From: Deltaproteobacteria bacterium
Lineage (GTDB): Bacteria; Desulfobacterota; Desulfomonilia; UBA1062
Length of the DNA stretch: 64,000 bases
Direction: 5' to 3'
NCBI GenBank assembly: GCA_018434685.1
Contig: JAHDOV010000006.1
Span: 1 to 64,000, forward strand
Shown: piece after piece, positions 53,467-62,079 of the stretch
Layout: the number at the start of each line of letters is the position of its first letter
Numbering within the stretch: the stretch's first letter is position 1
The notes under the pieces: generated by a model
The model's input: the letters and a program-made list of their open reading frames with translations, nothing else
Told to the model about the DNA's origin: nothing
The model's database searches: none
Position numbers and translations under genes: made by a program

Positions 53467-54459
53467 ATGGAAAACCTGGTCAATGAAAAAGGACAGATTC
53501 AGTGGGGGATCTACGAAGAGCCGGTACACCGGGTGAACTACCAGGATTACCGCCTGGAAACGCCCATGGGGCTGAAGGTCCCGGCCGCTCTCAGAAAGGT
53601 GCTTGTCAACCAGTTCCATTTCATGGGGGTCATCGGGCCTGACATCATCGCCGGCATCGGCGTGGTGGACCTCAAATATCTCTCGAACGGGTTTTTCTAT
53701 GTCTTCGACAGGACAACAGGCACGATAACGGAATCAAAGAAGCTGGTGCCGTTCGGCACATCCACCCTCATCGACCCGTTCCCGGAAAACCCCCGGAGTA
53801 TCTTCAGGGGCTCAGGTCTCACCATCGAGATCACCGGGGATTCCCTCAAGGCAGCAGGCCAGGGCATGACCCTGGACATCACCATGGACCGCAGCGCCAC
53901 AAAACCGCTGAGGATCTGTACCCGGGCCGGGTATCGGAGGTGGGTATATACGCAAAAGACGAGCCCCCTGGGCATACAGGGAAGCCTCACAACACCGAGC
54001 GGCACGAAAGACCTGTCATCACCCGGCTACCGGGCACTCTCAGACTGGACCTGCGGCTTCATGCGCAGGGAGACCTGCTGGAACTGGGCCTCCACCGCCT
54101 TCACCCTCCACGACGGGAGATCCCTGGGTATGAATCTCTCCTGCGGGGTCAATGAGACGAGCTTTACGGAAAACGCTTTCTGGATCAACGGGGTCATGAG
54201 CAAGGTCGATACCGTGGACTTCAGGTTTGACAATGACAATCTTTCTTCGCCATGGCATATCCTCTCTGCCGATAAAAAGGTGGACCTGGTGTTCACCCCG
54301 GAAGCGACGAGAAGGGAAAACGTCAATGCCCTGCTGATCAAATCGAAGTTCACCCAGCTGTTCGGGGTCTTTGAGGGAAAACTCGTCACGGACGAAGGCG
54401 AGGTCATTGCCGTGAACGCCTGCCCGGGCTTTGCCGAGGACCACTTCGCCCGGTGGTGA
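53467..54459 (+). CDS. DUF2804 family protein
   Basis: A 330-residue protein of the DUF2804 family, unknown function. It begins MENLVNEKGQIQWGIYEEPV and has the family segments NQFHFMGVIGPDIIAGIGVV near 50, SDWTCGFMRRETCWNWAS near 200, and ACPGFAEDHFARW at the end. The pattern SxxxLxRPLSL-like beta strands and a final acidic/aromatic tail are typical. The start at 53467 follows AAGGAGGGTGCC; the frame extends upstream to 53128 through a repeat element but with no site. The region 52815-53466 has an AATTCGAAAATT tract and copy 1 of the GGGGTC element. Confidence 0.88.
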   Translation: MENLVNEKGQIQWGIYEEPVHRVNYQDYRLETPMGLKVPAALRKVLVNQFHFMGVIGPDIIAGIGVVDLKYLSNGFFYVFDRTTGTITESKKLVPFGTSTLIDPFPENPRSIFRGSGLTIEITGDSLKAAGQGMTLDITMDRSATKPLRICTRAGYRRWVYTQKTSPLGIQGSLTTPSGTKDLSSPGYRALSDWTCGFMRRETCWNWASTAFTLHDGRSLGMNLSCGVNETSFTENAFWINGVMSKVDTVDFRFDNDNLSSPWHILSADKKVDLVFTPEATRRENVNALLIKSKFTQLFGVFEGKLVTDEGEVIAVNACPGFAEDHFARW

Positions 54460-54679
54460 TTACCGGGGAAGGGGAAGAGAAAATAGAAACTACTCCCCTT
54501 GGACTGCGTAGTTGAGAACGAGCAGGAAGCCAGGCCTGCCTGAAGACGAAGGATCATTTCCGCTCCACCTTCGTCATTTTTTTATTTATCCTCGTCATTC
54601 CCGCGGAGGCGGGAATCCAGGGTATTATAGGTTCAGGTTTTTCTTCTGTCTTCTGTATATAGGGATTCAGGCTGTAGAT

Positions 54680-54835
54680 GCCCTGAAAGAAATGCCCTTG
54701 GGGTGCTGAAGTCTGTCAGGTCTATGATCCAATCCAACTCCCTGCCTTCTATCCCCTGATCTTTGGATTCCGGCTTTTTTTTCTGTCTCATAATCTTTTT
54801 CTAACAGTCTAAACGCCTACAGTCTAAAAGACTAA
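54680..54835 (+). repeat. CCTGAAAGAAATGCCC repeat family, copy 2
   Basis: Best preserved partner of 29621-29777: CCTGAAAGAAATGCCCTTGG, AGGTCTATGATCCAATCCAA, AACAGTCTAAACGCCTACAG. About 155 bp. It is followed by an AATTCGAA tract (54861-54927). 54460-54679 also has ATTCCCGCGGAGGCGGGAAT, a palindrome of a common type. Confidence 0.8.
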
Positions 54836-54879
54836 GACATCAGTTTGTCTACTGTCTGCTGACTTCTGAATTTTGTCTT

Positions 54880-55767
54880 TCAAATTCGAAATCCGAAATT
54901 CGCAATTCGAATTATATTACCCCCCCCATGCCCGAAGTATTCCACCAGCAGCTCATTGAGCCTCTTCGGAGCATCCAGCGGAATCCAGTGGCTCGACCCC
55001 TCGATTTTTTCATAACGCCAGGGAGCATCAACATAATGGGCACTGTCCTTCATCTGCTTTTCCGTAAGGTATCTATCGCCGGTGCTCCAGATGCCCATGA
55101 CCGGCACGCTCACCTTCGGGAAGTCACCGAAGAGCATCCGGAAAAGGTTTGCCCGGTACCAGTTCATTCCTGCTGTCAGCCTGCCGGGACGCGACAGATC
55201 TTTAATCCATCGCTCCACCTCCGGATGATTGTTGGTAAGCCTGCGCATGACGAACCAGTCGTGTGCTTTTGTAGCTATCTCGGCAATGCCGGGAAACTGG
55301 AATGAGACGGCATACCAGGCACGAAGCTTCTGCTTCAATCCTGCTCTGCTGTAGGCCCTGGGATGGCCGACCGAAAGTGCAACGTATCTCTCCACGCGTT
55401 CAGGATGGCTGATGGCAAACGCCCATCCGACAATCGCCCCCCAGTCATGGCCAACCACACAGCATCGGTCTGTACCCGTATGGTCCAGAACATCTACTAT
55501 ATCCTGTACAATCGTATCGATCGTGTAGTGTTTCTTGCCAACCGGGGCATCGGAATCTCCAAATCCCCTCAGGTCCGGCGCGATCACCCTGTATCCTGCC
55601 TCCACAAGCACGGGTATCTGATTCCGCCAGAGATAGGACGAATCAGGGAAGCCGTGCAGCAGTATCACTTCCGGGCCTTTCCCCTCGATCACAACACTGA
55701 GCTTCACATCACACCTGCCACGATAGGTTGACCTGTGAGCCTCATTGCAGATTTCCCTTTTTCGCAA
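54880..55767 (-). CDS. Alpha/beta hydrolase (epoxide hydrolase/dehalogenase type)
   Basis: A 295-residue hydrolase. Markers: oxyanion HGFPDSSYLW near 35, DLRGFGDSDAP near 65, the nucleophile elbow VVGHDWGAIVGWAF near 103, with Asp as the nucleophile (HDWG), and a late His in EGSSHWIPLDAP. The Asp nucleophile and the two-tyrosine cap suggest an epoxide hydrolase or a fluoroacetate/haloalkane dehalogenase. The start is a TTG; homologous sequence begins nearby (HRSTYRG), so the frame start is acceptable. The last 10 or so residues (NIIRIANFGFRI) are encoded by the AATTCGAA repeat, so the original end of the gene is lost or replaced. Confidence 0.88.
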   Translation of the reverse strand: MRKREICNEAHRSTYRGRCDVKLSVVIEGKGPEVILLHGFPDSSYLWRNQIPVLVEAGYRVIAPDLRGFGDSDAPVGKKHYTIDTIVQDIVDVLDHTGTDRCCVVGHDWGAIVGWAFAISHPERVERYVALSVGHPRAYSRAGLKQKLRAWYAVSFQFPGIAEIATKAHDWFVMRRLTNNHPEVERWIKDLSRPGRLTAGMNWYRANLFRMLFGDFPKVSVPVMGIWSTGDRYLTEKQMKDSAHYVDAPWRYEKIEGSSHWIPLDAPKRLNELLVEYFGHGGGNIIRIANFGFRI

Positions 55768-55957
55768 TGAACAAGCTCGAATACATTTTGATAACTGTAG
55801 TATCAGATTATTTTCCTGCTCTCTTAATGATAAACTACCCGTGGATGTGCTCTTGTCAAGGCAGAGAAATACTTATCGAATGCACGTTCAGGTAGTTCGC
55901 AAATCGAGAGTTTGAAATGTTCTTTCACCTCATACCAGATTACTGGACAATTTTCTT

Positions 55958-56060
55958 AGAACCTTCATTTTGGGGTCAAAAAGGTGCTTCTAAGCCTTAA
56001 AAAGGGGCTGTTTTCGATCATATAATAAAATATATCGTTGAGTTATCTTGGTCCGACCCC
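55958..56060. mobile_element. GGGGTC/GACCCC element, copy 2 (MITE-like)
   Basis: 89 bp from GGGGTCAAAAAGGTGCTTC (55972) to GGTCCGACCCC (56060), with perfect GGGGTC/GACCCC ends and the same length as copy 1. One end lies inside the TrlF-like frame (codons for MGSDQDNS), so it forms that gene's 3-prime end. Confidence 0.8.
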
Positions 56061-57364
56061 ATTTTCGCCCCGGTTTCGAGGAGGTCGCGTAAGTTCGTAT
56101 GGCGGTCCAAGAACTCCTGAAATAAGTCTGGACGTTTCAGTGGGTCCTCAGCGACTCTGGCAAGCTCACCCTGTCCGAAATACTCGATGCGGAATGCATC
56201 GATCGGTACGTCGATGACCGACCGATCCTCCTTGGCTTTTACCTCGATGTCACCGCCACGCGCGCGAACATAGCGGTACAGGATGCCATTTGCGTCCTCG
56301 CAGAACACAGTGACGGAATCGGGACAGTTGTCATAATCCCCGAATTCCTCATTCAGGCCGAATGCATATGCAATTGCCCTGATTGCTGTAGATTTGCCAG
56401 TTCCACGCCCACCGATAAGACAATTAAGATTATCGCTGAAGTGAATCCTTTCTTCGTGGAGGAAACCTCCGGTGATCGCCACGCCGCGTACGCGTGGGAT
56501 GGAGCGGGGCACTGAAGCGCAGGCACGCACTCGGGCCGTTGGATCGACCAGTGCTACGCGCAAGGCATTGAAGCTGAGTTCAGCGAGCTTGATGCGTGTC
56601 CACGGTTTACTCGGATCTTGGTGTTCAAACCACTTCATCGAATGTGCGTCGGAACCCTGGACGTGGGCAAGGTGGCCTCGTGCGGAGAGATCATGCACCA
56701 ACTGGCGGGCAGCAAGCATTTTCTTTCGCTCGACTCCGGCTGATCCAGACTCATCGTGTTCGGAATACCAAATCAGGGCATCCACTGCATCGCATTCTAA
56801 GCCATACAGACCGGGGCTGGTAATGATGTCCTTCTTCCAATTCTGGAAGCCGGGGGCGAACGCATCGAAGCCAGTCTTTTCGCGGTCGATGTGAGCGGCG
56901 ATGCAGATACCACCAAGTTTCTCGGCCTCGGCAATCGTGTCAGCCATCGACTTGGCGGTGCGGGTGTTGTCGGCACCCATCTCTCCGATCAGGTCGAGCC
57001 GCGACAGGAACTTCGTAAGGTCGGCAGTGCGGTCGGGTGCAAAGTAGGCAAGGAGGTGGCCGTGGGCCGTAGTGACCTCAACGCCCGGCAAGACGAGAAT
57101 TTGGCCGGCGTAATGCTCCCCGGCGTGATCAATTGCCCGTTGCACATTCATGTTTGAGTTGTGGTCCGTGATCGCAATGACGCTCAGGCCCTGCCTCTCC
57201 GCCGAATCGACGATGGCCTCAGGGGTCATTGCTGAGTCCGTAACCTCGTGCGAGGCGCCGTAGGAATGAATATGTAGGTCGACGCTGTGAAATCGCGCTC
57301 CATTATCGATGACGTGAATGTCCTTGAATAACACCACCCTCACCTCATGTTCTCTTCGGGGCAC
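56018..57364 (-). pseudogene. Truncated TrlF-like PHP-ATPase
   Basis: 448 residues left of a larger protein. The N-terminal PHP domain has metal motifs DLHIHSYGASHE near 27 and ITDHNSNMN near 60, with further His/Asp in AHIDREKTGF and QGSDAHSMKW. The ATPase part begins with FSDNLNCLIGGRGTGKST (Walker A) near 325, but after DLLETGAK (about 432) the sequence runs into the GGGGTC element and stops (MGSDQDNSTIYFII). The Walker B part and C-terminal domains are missing. TrlF-type proteins are usually about twice this length and are often found among phage-defence genes. The start is a GTG, uncertain. Confidence 0.85.
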
Positions 57365-58448
57365 GGCGCTGTCGCTCTTCTATCGCGTGACCCGTTTCAC
57401 CTGTTAACTCTACGGTGCGCTTCTGTCTGCTAACTTAACTTCGCCGTTGTGCTGCTGTCTGGGCCGTTGTCAAGACAGCCTTCTCTGCTCCTACCAACAA
57501 TTACTATGTAGAAAAAGAGGTTGCATATGGTCTATTAGCCGAGCAAATCTAGAAATATAAAAGATATCTTATATTCTAATTTTCCCTCATTACCAATGAC
57601 CCAAAAATCTTATCTCCTGACTTCTGGCTTCCAAGAACTCCTTTTCAGTTCTTTCATCCAAAACCTTAAACCTTACACCTCATGCCCTGATTTTATTATC
57701 TTTTCCCTCAAAGCCTATAGCCTACAGACTAAAGCCTTCCTTCCTGATTTTACAGCGCTTGATTTTCTGCCCGCCCATTATAAAAACACCCTGCTTCATG
57801 AATTCATTTCAAAAGTTGCCTGATTTGCGTATGGAAGCAAACGCATCCTACGCTCAACACCATGGATTGTCAAAGGATTATGAGCAACCGGGGGGCGATG
57901 GTGAAAAATGAAGGGTGAATCGTTAATGGTAAAAGGTAAGCAGTAAATTGTACGCTGTTCCTGAACGGTCGCTTTTTTCTCCAATCGTCGTCTCCCGAAT
58001 CAATTGCATGAACCCCATAGCAATGTCATAGCTCTATTGTGTAAGACGGTTACGAGAATCAAACTTTAGGGTCTCGTCCGGCGTAGCAGGCGCGAAGACG
58101 GATTGGAGAAAAGGTATTAAACTCTGCGTCCTCGGCGCCTTGGCGGTGATATAGTTTCAGGGTTTTTTTGGTTTTTGATTTCCTTAAAGTCTTTGCCAAG
58201 GAGCCGACTCTGTCGACACCATGGCCTACAATCTGTTCATTGATCACGGAGTGATGGGTGTTTTTAACATGCAGCCGTCTCCCTGCACGTTAAAAGAAAA
58301 AATCTTTTCTCTGCGTGCTCGGCGCCTCGGCGGTGAGTCTTTGCTAGGACAGGAGCCAGATTAATCTCACAAGCCTCTACGTTAATAAGTCAGGGGCGTT
58401 CCTTCCGGTCCTCTCTCTGTCCAATTGAAAAAACTTGATCATCGAGTT
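57365..58448. repeat. Long intergenic region with reversed CGCAGAG tracts
   Basis: No gene is supported over about 1.1 kb. Two reversed copies of the CACCGCC-type tract occur: CTGCGTCCTCGGCGCCTTGG (about 58123) and CTGCGTGCTCGGCGCCTCGG (about 58310). AT-rich stretches 57480-57800 have short frames that show no ribosome site and no domain. Confidence 0.55.
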
Positions 58449-59198
58449 TCAGCAAGACGATGTATCTTTTATCTTCTTCCTGAATCCGGCAAGACCCAAA
58501 AGCCCTGAGCCGAAAAGGAGCAGAGTGGCAGGTTCGGGGACCGGGCTCGTGTTAATATCCGCAGTCAACACACCCGATTCGAAGATCAGGTCGCCATCGA
58601 CTTCCAGTATGTACCTGATCATTCCATCATCAGCCAAATCAGCCAACGCCAAGTCACCAAGGCTCAGTACAAGTGTAATTTCGCCTCGATAACCAAACCG
58701 ATCGGTATAATACTCGGTATAATAATAGTTGAACATGCAAGGAGTTATACTCTCAGTCCTGTCCAGGGCCCTGCTTTGAAAAGTTCTCTCTGCATAGTAG
58801 TCTGTGTAGTCATATGTACTTTGATCGGCCATGGAAAGCGTCACCTTCTCACACTGATCCTGATAATAATAATACAAATTTCTGGTGTATTCCGTATAAC
58901 TAGAGCCATTATCAACATAATAATCAGTGTACTGGTAGTTAGATAAATAAGAACCGAAATATTCCGAGTCATTGTCATCGGTGAATGTGAAAGTGACATA
59001 CGCTGAGTTAACATCATATGGCAGGTTATTACCTGAAAGTTGCTGGCTTATGTCAAATGTTCCGATTATGGTGCGTGTATCCATGTAAGTGCTGCCGTAA
59101 ATATTGTCGTCTGTAGAGATAACCAAAGCATTTGCTTGAGTTATTAGAATAAAGACAAGCCCCAGGGCCAGAAAAGGTATTATATTATATCGTCGCAT
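58449..59198 (-). CDS. Tyrosine-rich PEP-CTERM protein
   Basis: A 249-residue exported protein. A signal peptide ends near ANALVIS. The C-terminus is a PEP-CTERM sorting signal: PVPEPATLLLFGSGLL, then basic RKKIK. The middle has repeated tyrosine-acid motifs such as YTDYYVD, YTEYTRNLYYYYQD, YTDYYAE and YYYTEYYTDRF, and ends with a domain LVLSLGDLALADLADDG. PEP-CTERM proteins are cut by exosortase/EpsH and attached or released during exopolysaccharide export; none of those genes lie in this window. The start at 59198 follows AGGAGATAAGC. A sigma-54 type promoter is 43 bases upstream. Confidence 0.9.
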   Translation of the reverse strand: MRRYNIIPFLALGLVFILITQANALVISTDDNIYGSTYMDTRTIIGTFDISQQLSGNNLPYDVNSAYVTFTFTDDNDSEYFGSYLSNYQYTDYYVDNGSSYTEYTRNLYYYYQDQCEKVTLSMADQSTYDYTDYYAERTFQSRALDRTESITPCMFNYYYTEYYTDRFGYRGEITLVLSLGDLALADLADDGMIRYILEVDGDLIFESGVLTADINTSPVPEPATLLLFGSGLLGLAGFRKKIKDTSSC

Positions 59199-59240
59199 GC
59201 TTATCTCCTGATGTAGAATATGATCCTTCCACCTACACAA

Positions 59241-59256
59241 AGCAATTAGCTTGCCA
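59241..59256 (-). promoter_or_regulatory. Sigma-54 (RpoN) type promoter
   Basis: On the minus strand TGGCAAGCTAATTGCT, with GG and GC 10 bases apart and a perfect TTGCT. It lies 43 bases before the ATG of the PEP-CTERM gene. PEP-CTERM genes in related bacteria are known to be under sigma-54 control through PrsK/PrsR. Confidence 0.82.
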
Positions 59257-59599
59257 TGCTGAGCCCAGATCATATGTAATTGTATTTATTGATTATTAAA
59301 ATTGATTTCCATGCTTTCAGATAATACGTGCATCTTGATGCATAAAGATTCTCGACAATTTTTAAACAATATTTAATAAAAAAATAGGGTACTTAGCAAA
59401 AAAAGAATATCTATTACAGATTGTTAGGAGCAATAATAAAGATGTACAATTTATCGACACTACATAGGATTTCCAAGTATTTGAAATCCGGGGTCACCTT
59501 GCGTAATTCACATGATCAGAGGTGGCTCCGGTTGTATGGGAAAGGCGAGGGGTCAAGCCTGCCGTTGACTCCTGGCAAAATGGAGGTGCGGGATTAATC

Positions 59600-59900
59600 T
59601 CGAATATCGAAATGCGAACTCCGAAGTGAAAAGACTAAACTGGCAACCCTGTGAAGAATTTTCACCGCCGAGCCGCAAAGGCCGCAGAGGGAAAGACTGT
59701 TTATTTGTCGGGAGACGGCGACAAATAACAGGATCTCCATCTGAAAAATGCCCGTTGTCTCAAATATGGGTCGGGCTGGGAGTGCAGCGAGCTACCCGAC
59801 ATCTGTAAATCTTCAAGGGCAAGTCAGAGGCGCTTATTCGCCGGGCATGGAGGAGCGAGATCCCGGGCAGTGCGAGCGTTATGGCTTGGGATCTCGGGTA
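59600..59900. repeat. Composite repeat block
   Basis: AATATCGAAATGCGAAC, then CACCGCCGAGCCGCAAAGGC (about 59663), a TTTGTCGGGAGACGGCGACA palindrome (about 59703), and a palindrome with GTCGGGC/GCTACCCGAC ends (about 59765-59800), then CCGGGCATGGAGGAGCGAGA filler. The same order as elsewhere. 59257-59599 has nothing recognised. Confidence 0.7.
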
Positions 59901-59948
59901 GATCAAGATATCGGGTTCAATACCTGAGACCCCTATGGATTTCTGTTC

Positions 59949-59977
59949 TTGACACAACACTGCCAACCTTCTAAAAA
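59949..59977 (+). promoter_or_regulatory. Candidate promoter, possibly leaderless transcript
   Basis: TTGACA at 59949-59954 (perfect), a 17-base spacer and TAAAAA at 59972-59977. A start about 7 bases on would fall at the ATG at 59984, so the mRNA may have little or no leader. Confidence 0.5.
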
Positions 59978-59983
59978 TATATC

Positions 59984-60880
59984 ATGTCTCAAGAAGACCT
60001 GAGTCTTGCGATCCTGTTCGCTGATATATCCGGCAGCACAAGTCTGTACGAGAACCTGGGAGATGAAAGTGCACACAAGCTGGTGAGCACCTTGATCTCG
60101 GTGCTCTCGGAAGCAATCGTGAGGCACAAGGGCACTATCATCAAGACCATTGGTGATGAGGTGATGAGCACGTTCCCTCAGGCCGACATGGCGATAAGTG
60201 CAGCAATAGCGATGCAGAAGGCCATCGATTTCATGCCACCGATCATCCCTGGGCAGAGCATAAAACCGAACATTCGTATCGGGCTGCATATGGGCCCGGT
60301 TATCCGGCACGGCAGCGATGTATTCGGTGATGCGGTGAATGTGGCTGCACGGATGGTATCCCTGGCAAAGCCGAGGCAGATTGTCACCACCCAGCAGACC
60401 ATCTATGCACTGCCCAAAGACGCCGGAGTAGATATCAGGTGTGTAGATCGGACAACGATCAAGGGCAGGGGTGGCGAGTTCATCATCTACGAGGTTATCT
60501 GGGAGGAGGAGACCCTGACCATCATGCTTTCTGACCCCGCCCTCAAGGTCTCTGACAGCCGCCTGTATCTGAAGCTCGGGGAAAAAGAGATCTGTGTGGA
60601 CAGCGATAATCCCAGTGTTACCCTGGGCCGGCAGGAGCAGAATGACCTGGTGATCAACGATAAAGCCACCTCCCGCCTCCATGCCCGTATCGAATATCAC
60701 CGGGGCAGGTTTATCCTGATCGACCAGAGCACAAACGGCACCTTTGTCTCCCCGGAAGGGGAGAAGCCTGTCCTCGTCCATAATGATGAGTATGTGCTGA
60801 GCACGCGCGGTACCATCAGCACGGGACGTGAGACAGATGACGGATCATCGGAGGCAATTCAGTTCAGCTTTAAGCAATAA
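59984..60880 (+). CDS. Class III adenylate/guanylate cyclase with FHA domain
   Basis: A 298-residue signalling protein. The N-terminal class III cyclase domain has LAILFADISGSTSLYENLGD near 9-28, with the metal Asp, then KTIGDEVMSTFP near 50 (second Asp) and VFGDAVNVAARMVSLAKPRQ near 105, so all catalytic blocks are present. A phosphopeptide-binding FHA domain follows at about 200-290: VTLGRQEQNDLVI, SRLHARIEY, NGTFVSPEGE. It makes cAMP or cGMP under the control of a phosphothreonine partner. There is no ribosome site before the start. A frame on the opposite strand is a shadow. Confidence 0.92.
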   Translation: MSQEDLSLAILFADISGSTSLYENLGDESAHKLVSTLISVLSEAIVRHKGTIIKTIGDEVMSTFPQADMAISAAIAMQKAIDFMPPIIPGQSIKPNIRIGLHMGPVIRHGSDVFGDAVNVAARMVSLAKPRQIVTTQQTIYALPKDAGVDIRCVDRTTIKGRGGEFIIYEVIWEEETLTIMLSDPALKVSDSRLYLKLGEKEICVDSDNPSVTLGRQEQNDLVINDKATSRLHARIEYHRGRFILIDQSTNGTFVSPEGEKPVLVHNDEYVLSTRGTISTGRETDDGSSEAIQFSFKQ

Positions 60881-61022
60881 CACGACAGGTTTTGTTTTAG
60901 CGGCACTTTTTTTACCTTAATATTTACAGGGGCTCAGCCGGAATGTGTAACTCGGTTGAGAATGAACCTGGATGTCCCCGAGTTCTCTCCTTCGCCAGTC
61001 TTCAACTCTACCCGGTATGATC

Positions 61023-61904
61023 CTAGAGCAGGGCTTCCTCCCTCAGCCGGTTGACGACTTCGATGATGGTGTTGCTGCGGTCCATGGTATAGAAGTGCAG
61101 GCCGTCGACGCCGTGCTTGAGCAGCTCCCGGCATTGGCTGGTGGCAAAATCGATACCATAGCGCACGACAGCCTTGGGGTCATCCTGCGGAAGCTGTGCG
61201 AGTCCGTCACGCACCGCATCCGGGATTGTCGCTCCGCAGACTTTGGCGAGGCCTTCCATGAGCTTCACACCGTAAATCGGCATGACCCCGGGTATGATCG
61301 GGACCGTGATGCCGATGGAGCGTGCGCGTTGAACGAAATCAAAAAAGCACTCATTGTCGTAGCAGTATTGCGCGATGATGAATTCGGCACCGTTGTTAAC
61401 CTTGAGCCTGCAGTATTCAAGATCTTTCTCCCTGCTTGGGGCTTCCGGATGCCCCTCGGGATATCCGGCTGCGCCGAGGCAGAAATCGTAGCGCGGTCTG
61501 ATAAAATCCAGCAGTTCGGACGCATGCTGGAAGCTCTCCGGATGGGGGATAAATCCGTCGGTGTCGCGCGGTTTATCTCCGCGCACGACAAAGAGCGTCT
61601 CCACTCCGAGTTCTGCATATCTGTCAAGAACAGAGGTGATATCGTCAGGACTCAGGCCGTACCCGGCAAAATAGGTGACAACATCCAGGCCTTTTTCTTG
61701 GATAAGCTTGCGGGCAAGTTGGTAGGACCCCTCCCGGGTAGAACCGCCGGCACCAAAGGTTACCGAGACAAAATCAGGGTGAAGGGCTGCAAGCCTGTCG
61801 ATCACGCCGTCGAGTTTGTCTGCGGCGAGTTCATCGCGCGGGGGGAAAAACTCAAAAGACACAACAGGTCTCTCTTTTCTTTCAATCAAATCAGTCATTC
61901 GCAT
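61023..61904 (-). CDS. metF: Methylenetetrahydrofolate reductase
   Basis: A 293-residue TIM-barrel flavoprotein, the length typical of bacterial MetF. It begins MRMTDLIERKERPVVSFEFF, has FPPRDELAADKLDGVIDRL, VSVTFGAGGSTREGSYQLAR near 50, RGDKPRDTDGF near 110 and a late GVDGLHFYTMDRSN. It reduces 5,10-methylenetetrahydrofolate to 5-methyltetrahydrofolate, for methionine synthesis or, in acetogens and related anaerobes, the Wood-Ljungdahl pathway. The ATG follows AGGAGGAGGTTTCGTAA. It is monocistronic here; there is no riboswitch visible before it. Confidence 0.93.
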   Translation of the reverse strand: MRMTDLIERKERPVVSFEFFPPRDELAADKLDGVIDRLAALHPDFVSVTFGAGGSTREGSYQLARKLIQEKGLDVVTYFAGYGLSPDDITSVLDRYAELGVETLFVVRGDKPRDTDGFIPHPESFQHASELLDFIRPRYDFCLGAAGYPEGHPEAPSREKDLEYCRLKVNNGAEFIIAQYCYDNECFFDFVQRARSIGITVPIIPGVMPIYGVKLMEGLAKVCGATIPDAVRDGLAQLPQDDPKAVVRYGIDFATSQCRELLKHGVDGLHFYTMDRSNTIIEVVNRLREEALL

Positions 61905-62079
61905 TTACGAAACCTCCTCCTGGTTGTGATGCGTTTGAATCCGATACAGGATAAACCGACATCCAGCAACAGAAGAGAGAAGAAAGGCCTCACCTATTCG
62001 CCTGTCATGCCGGGTTGAGTATAGATCCAGCTGTTTAATGTAACAGATATCACGGCTTGTGATCAACGGTAAGTCCTTT

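Noticed and set aside
57596-57823. 75-codon frame in the AT-rich spacer
   Set aside because: No ribosome site, no recognised pattern, and composition like the surrounding non-coding DNA.
60972-62018. 348-codon open frame on the plus strand
   Set aside because: Opposite metF; no domain is visible.
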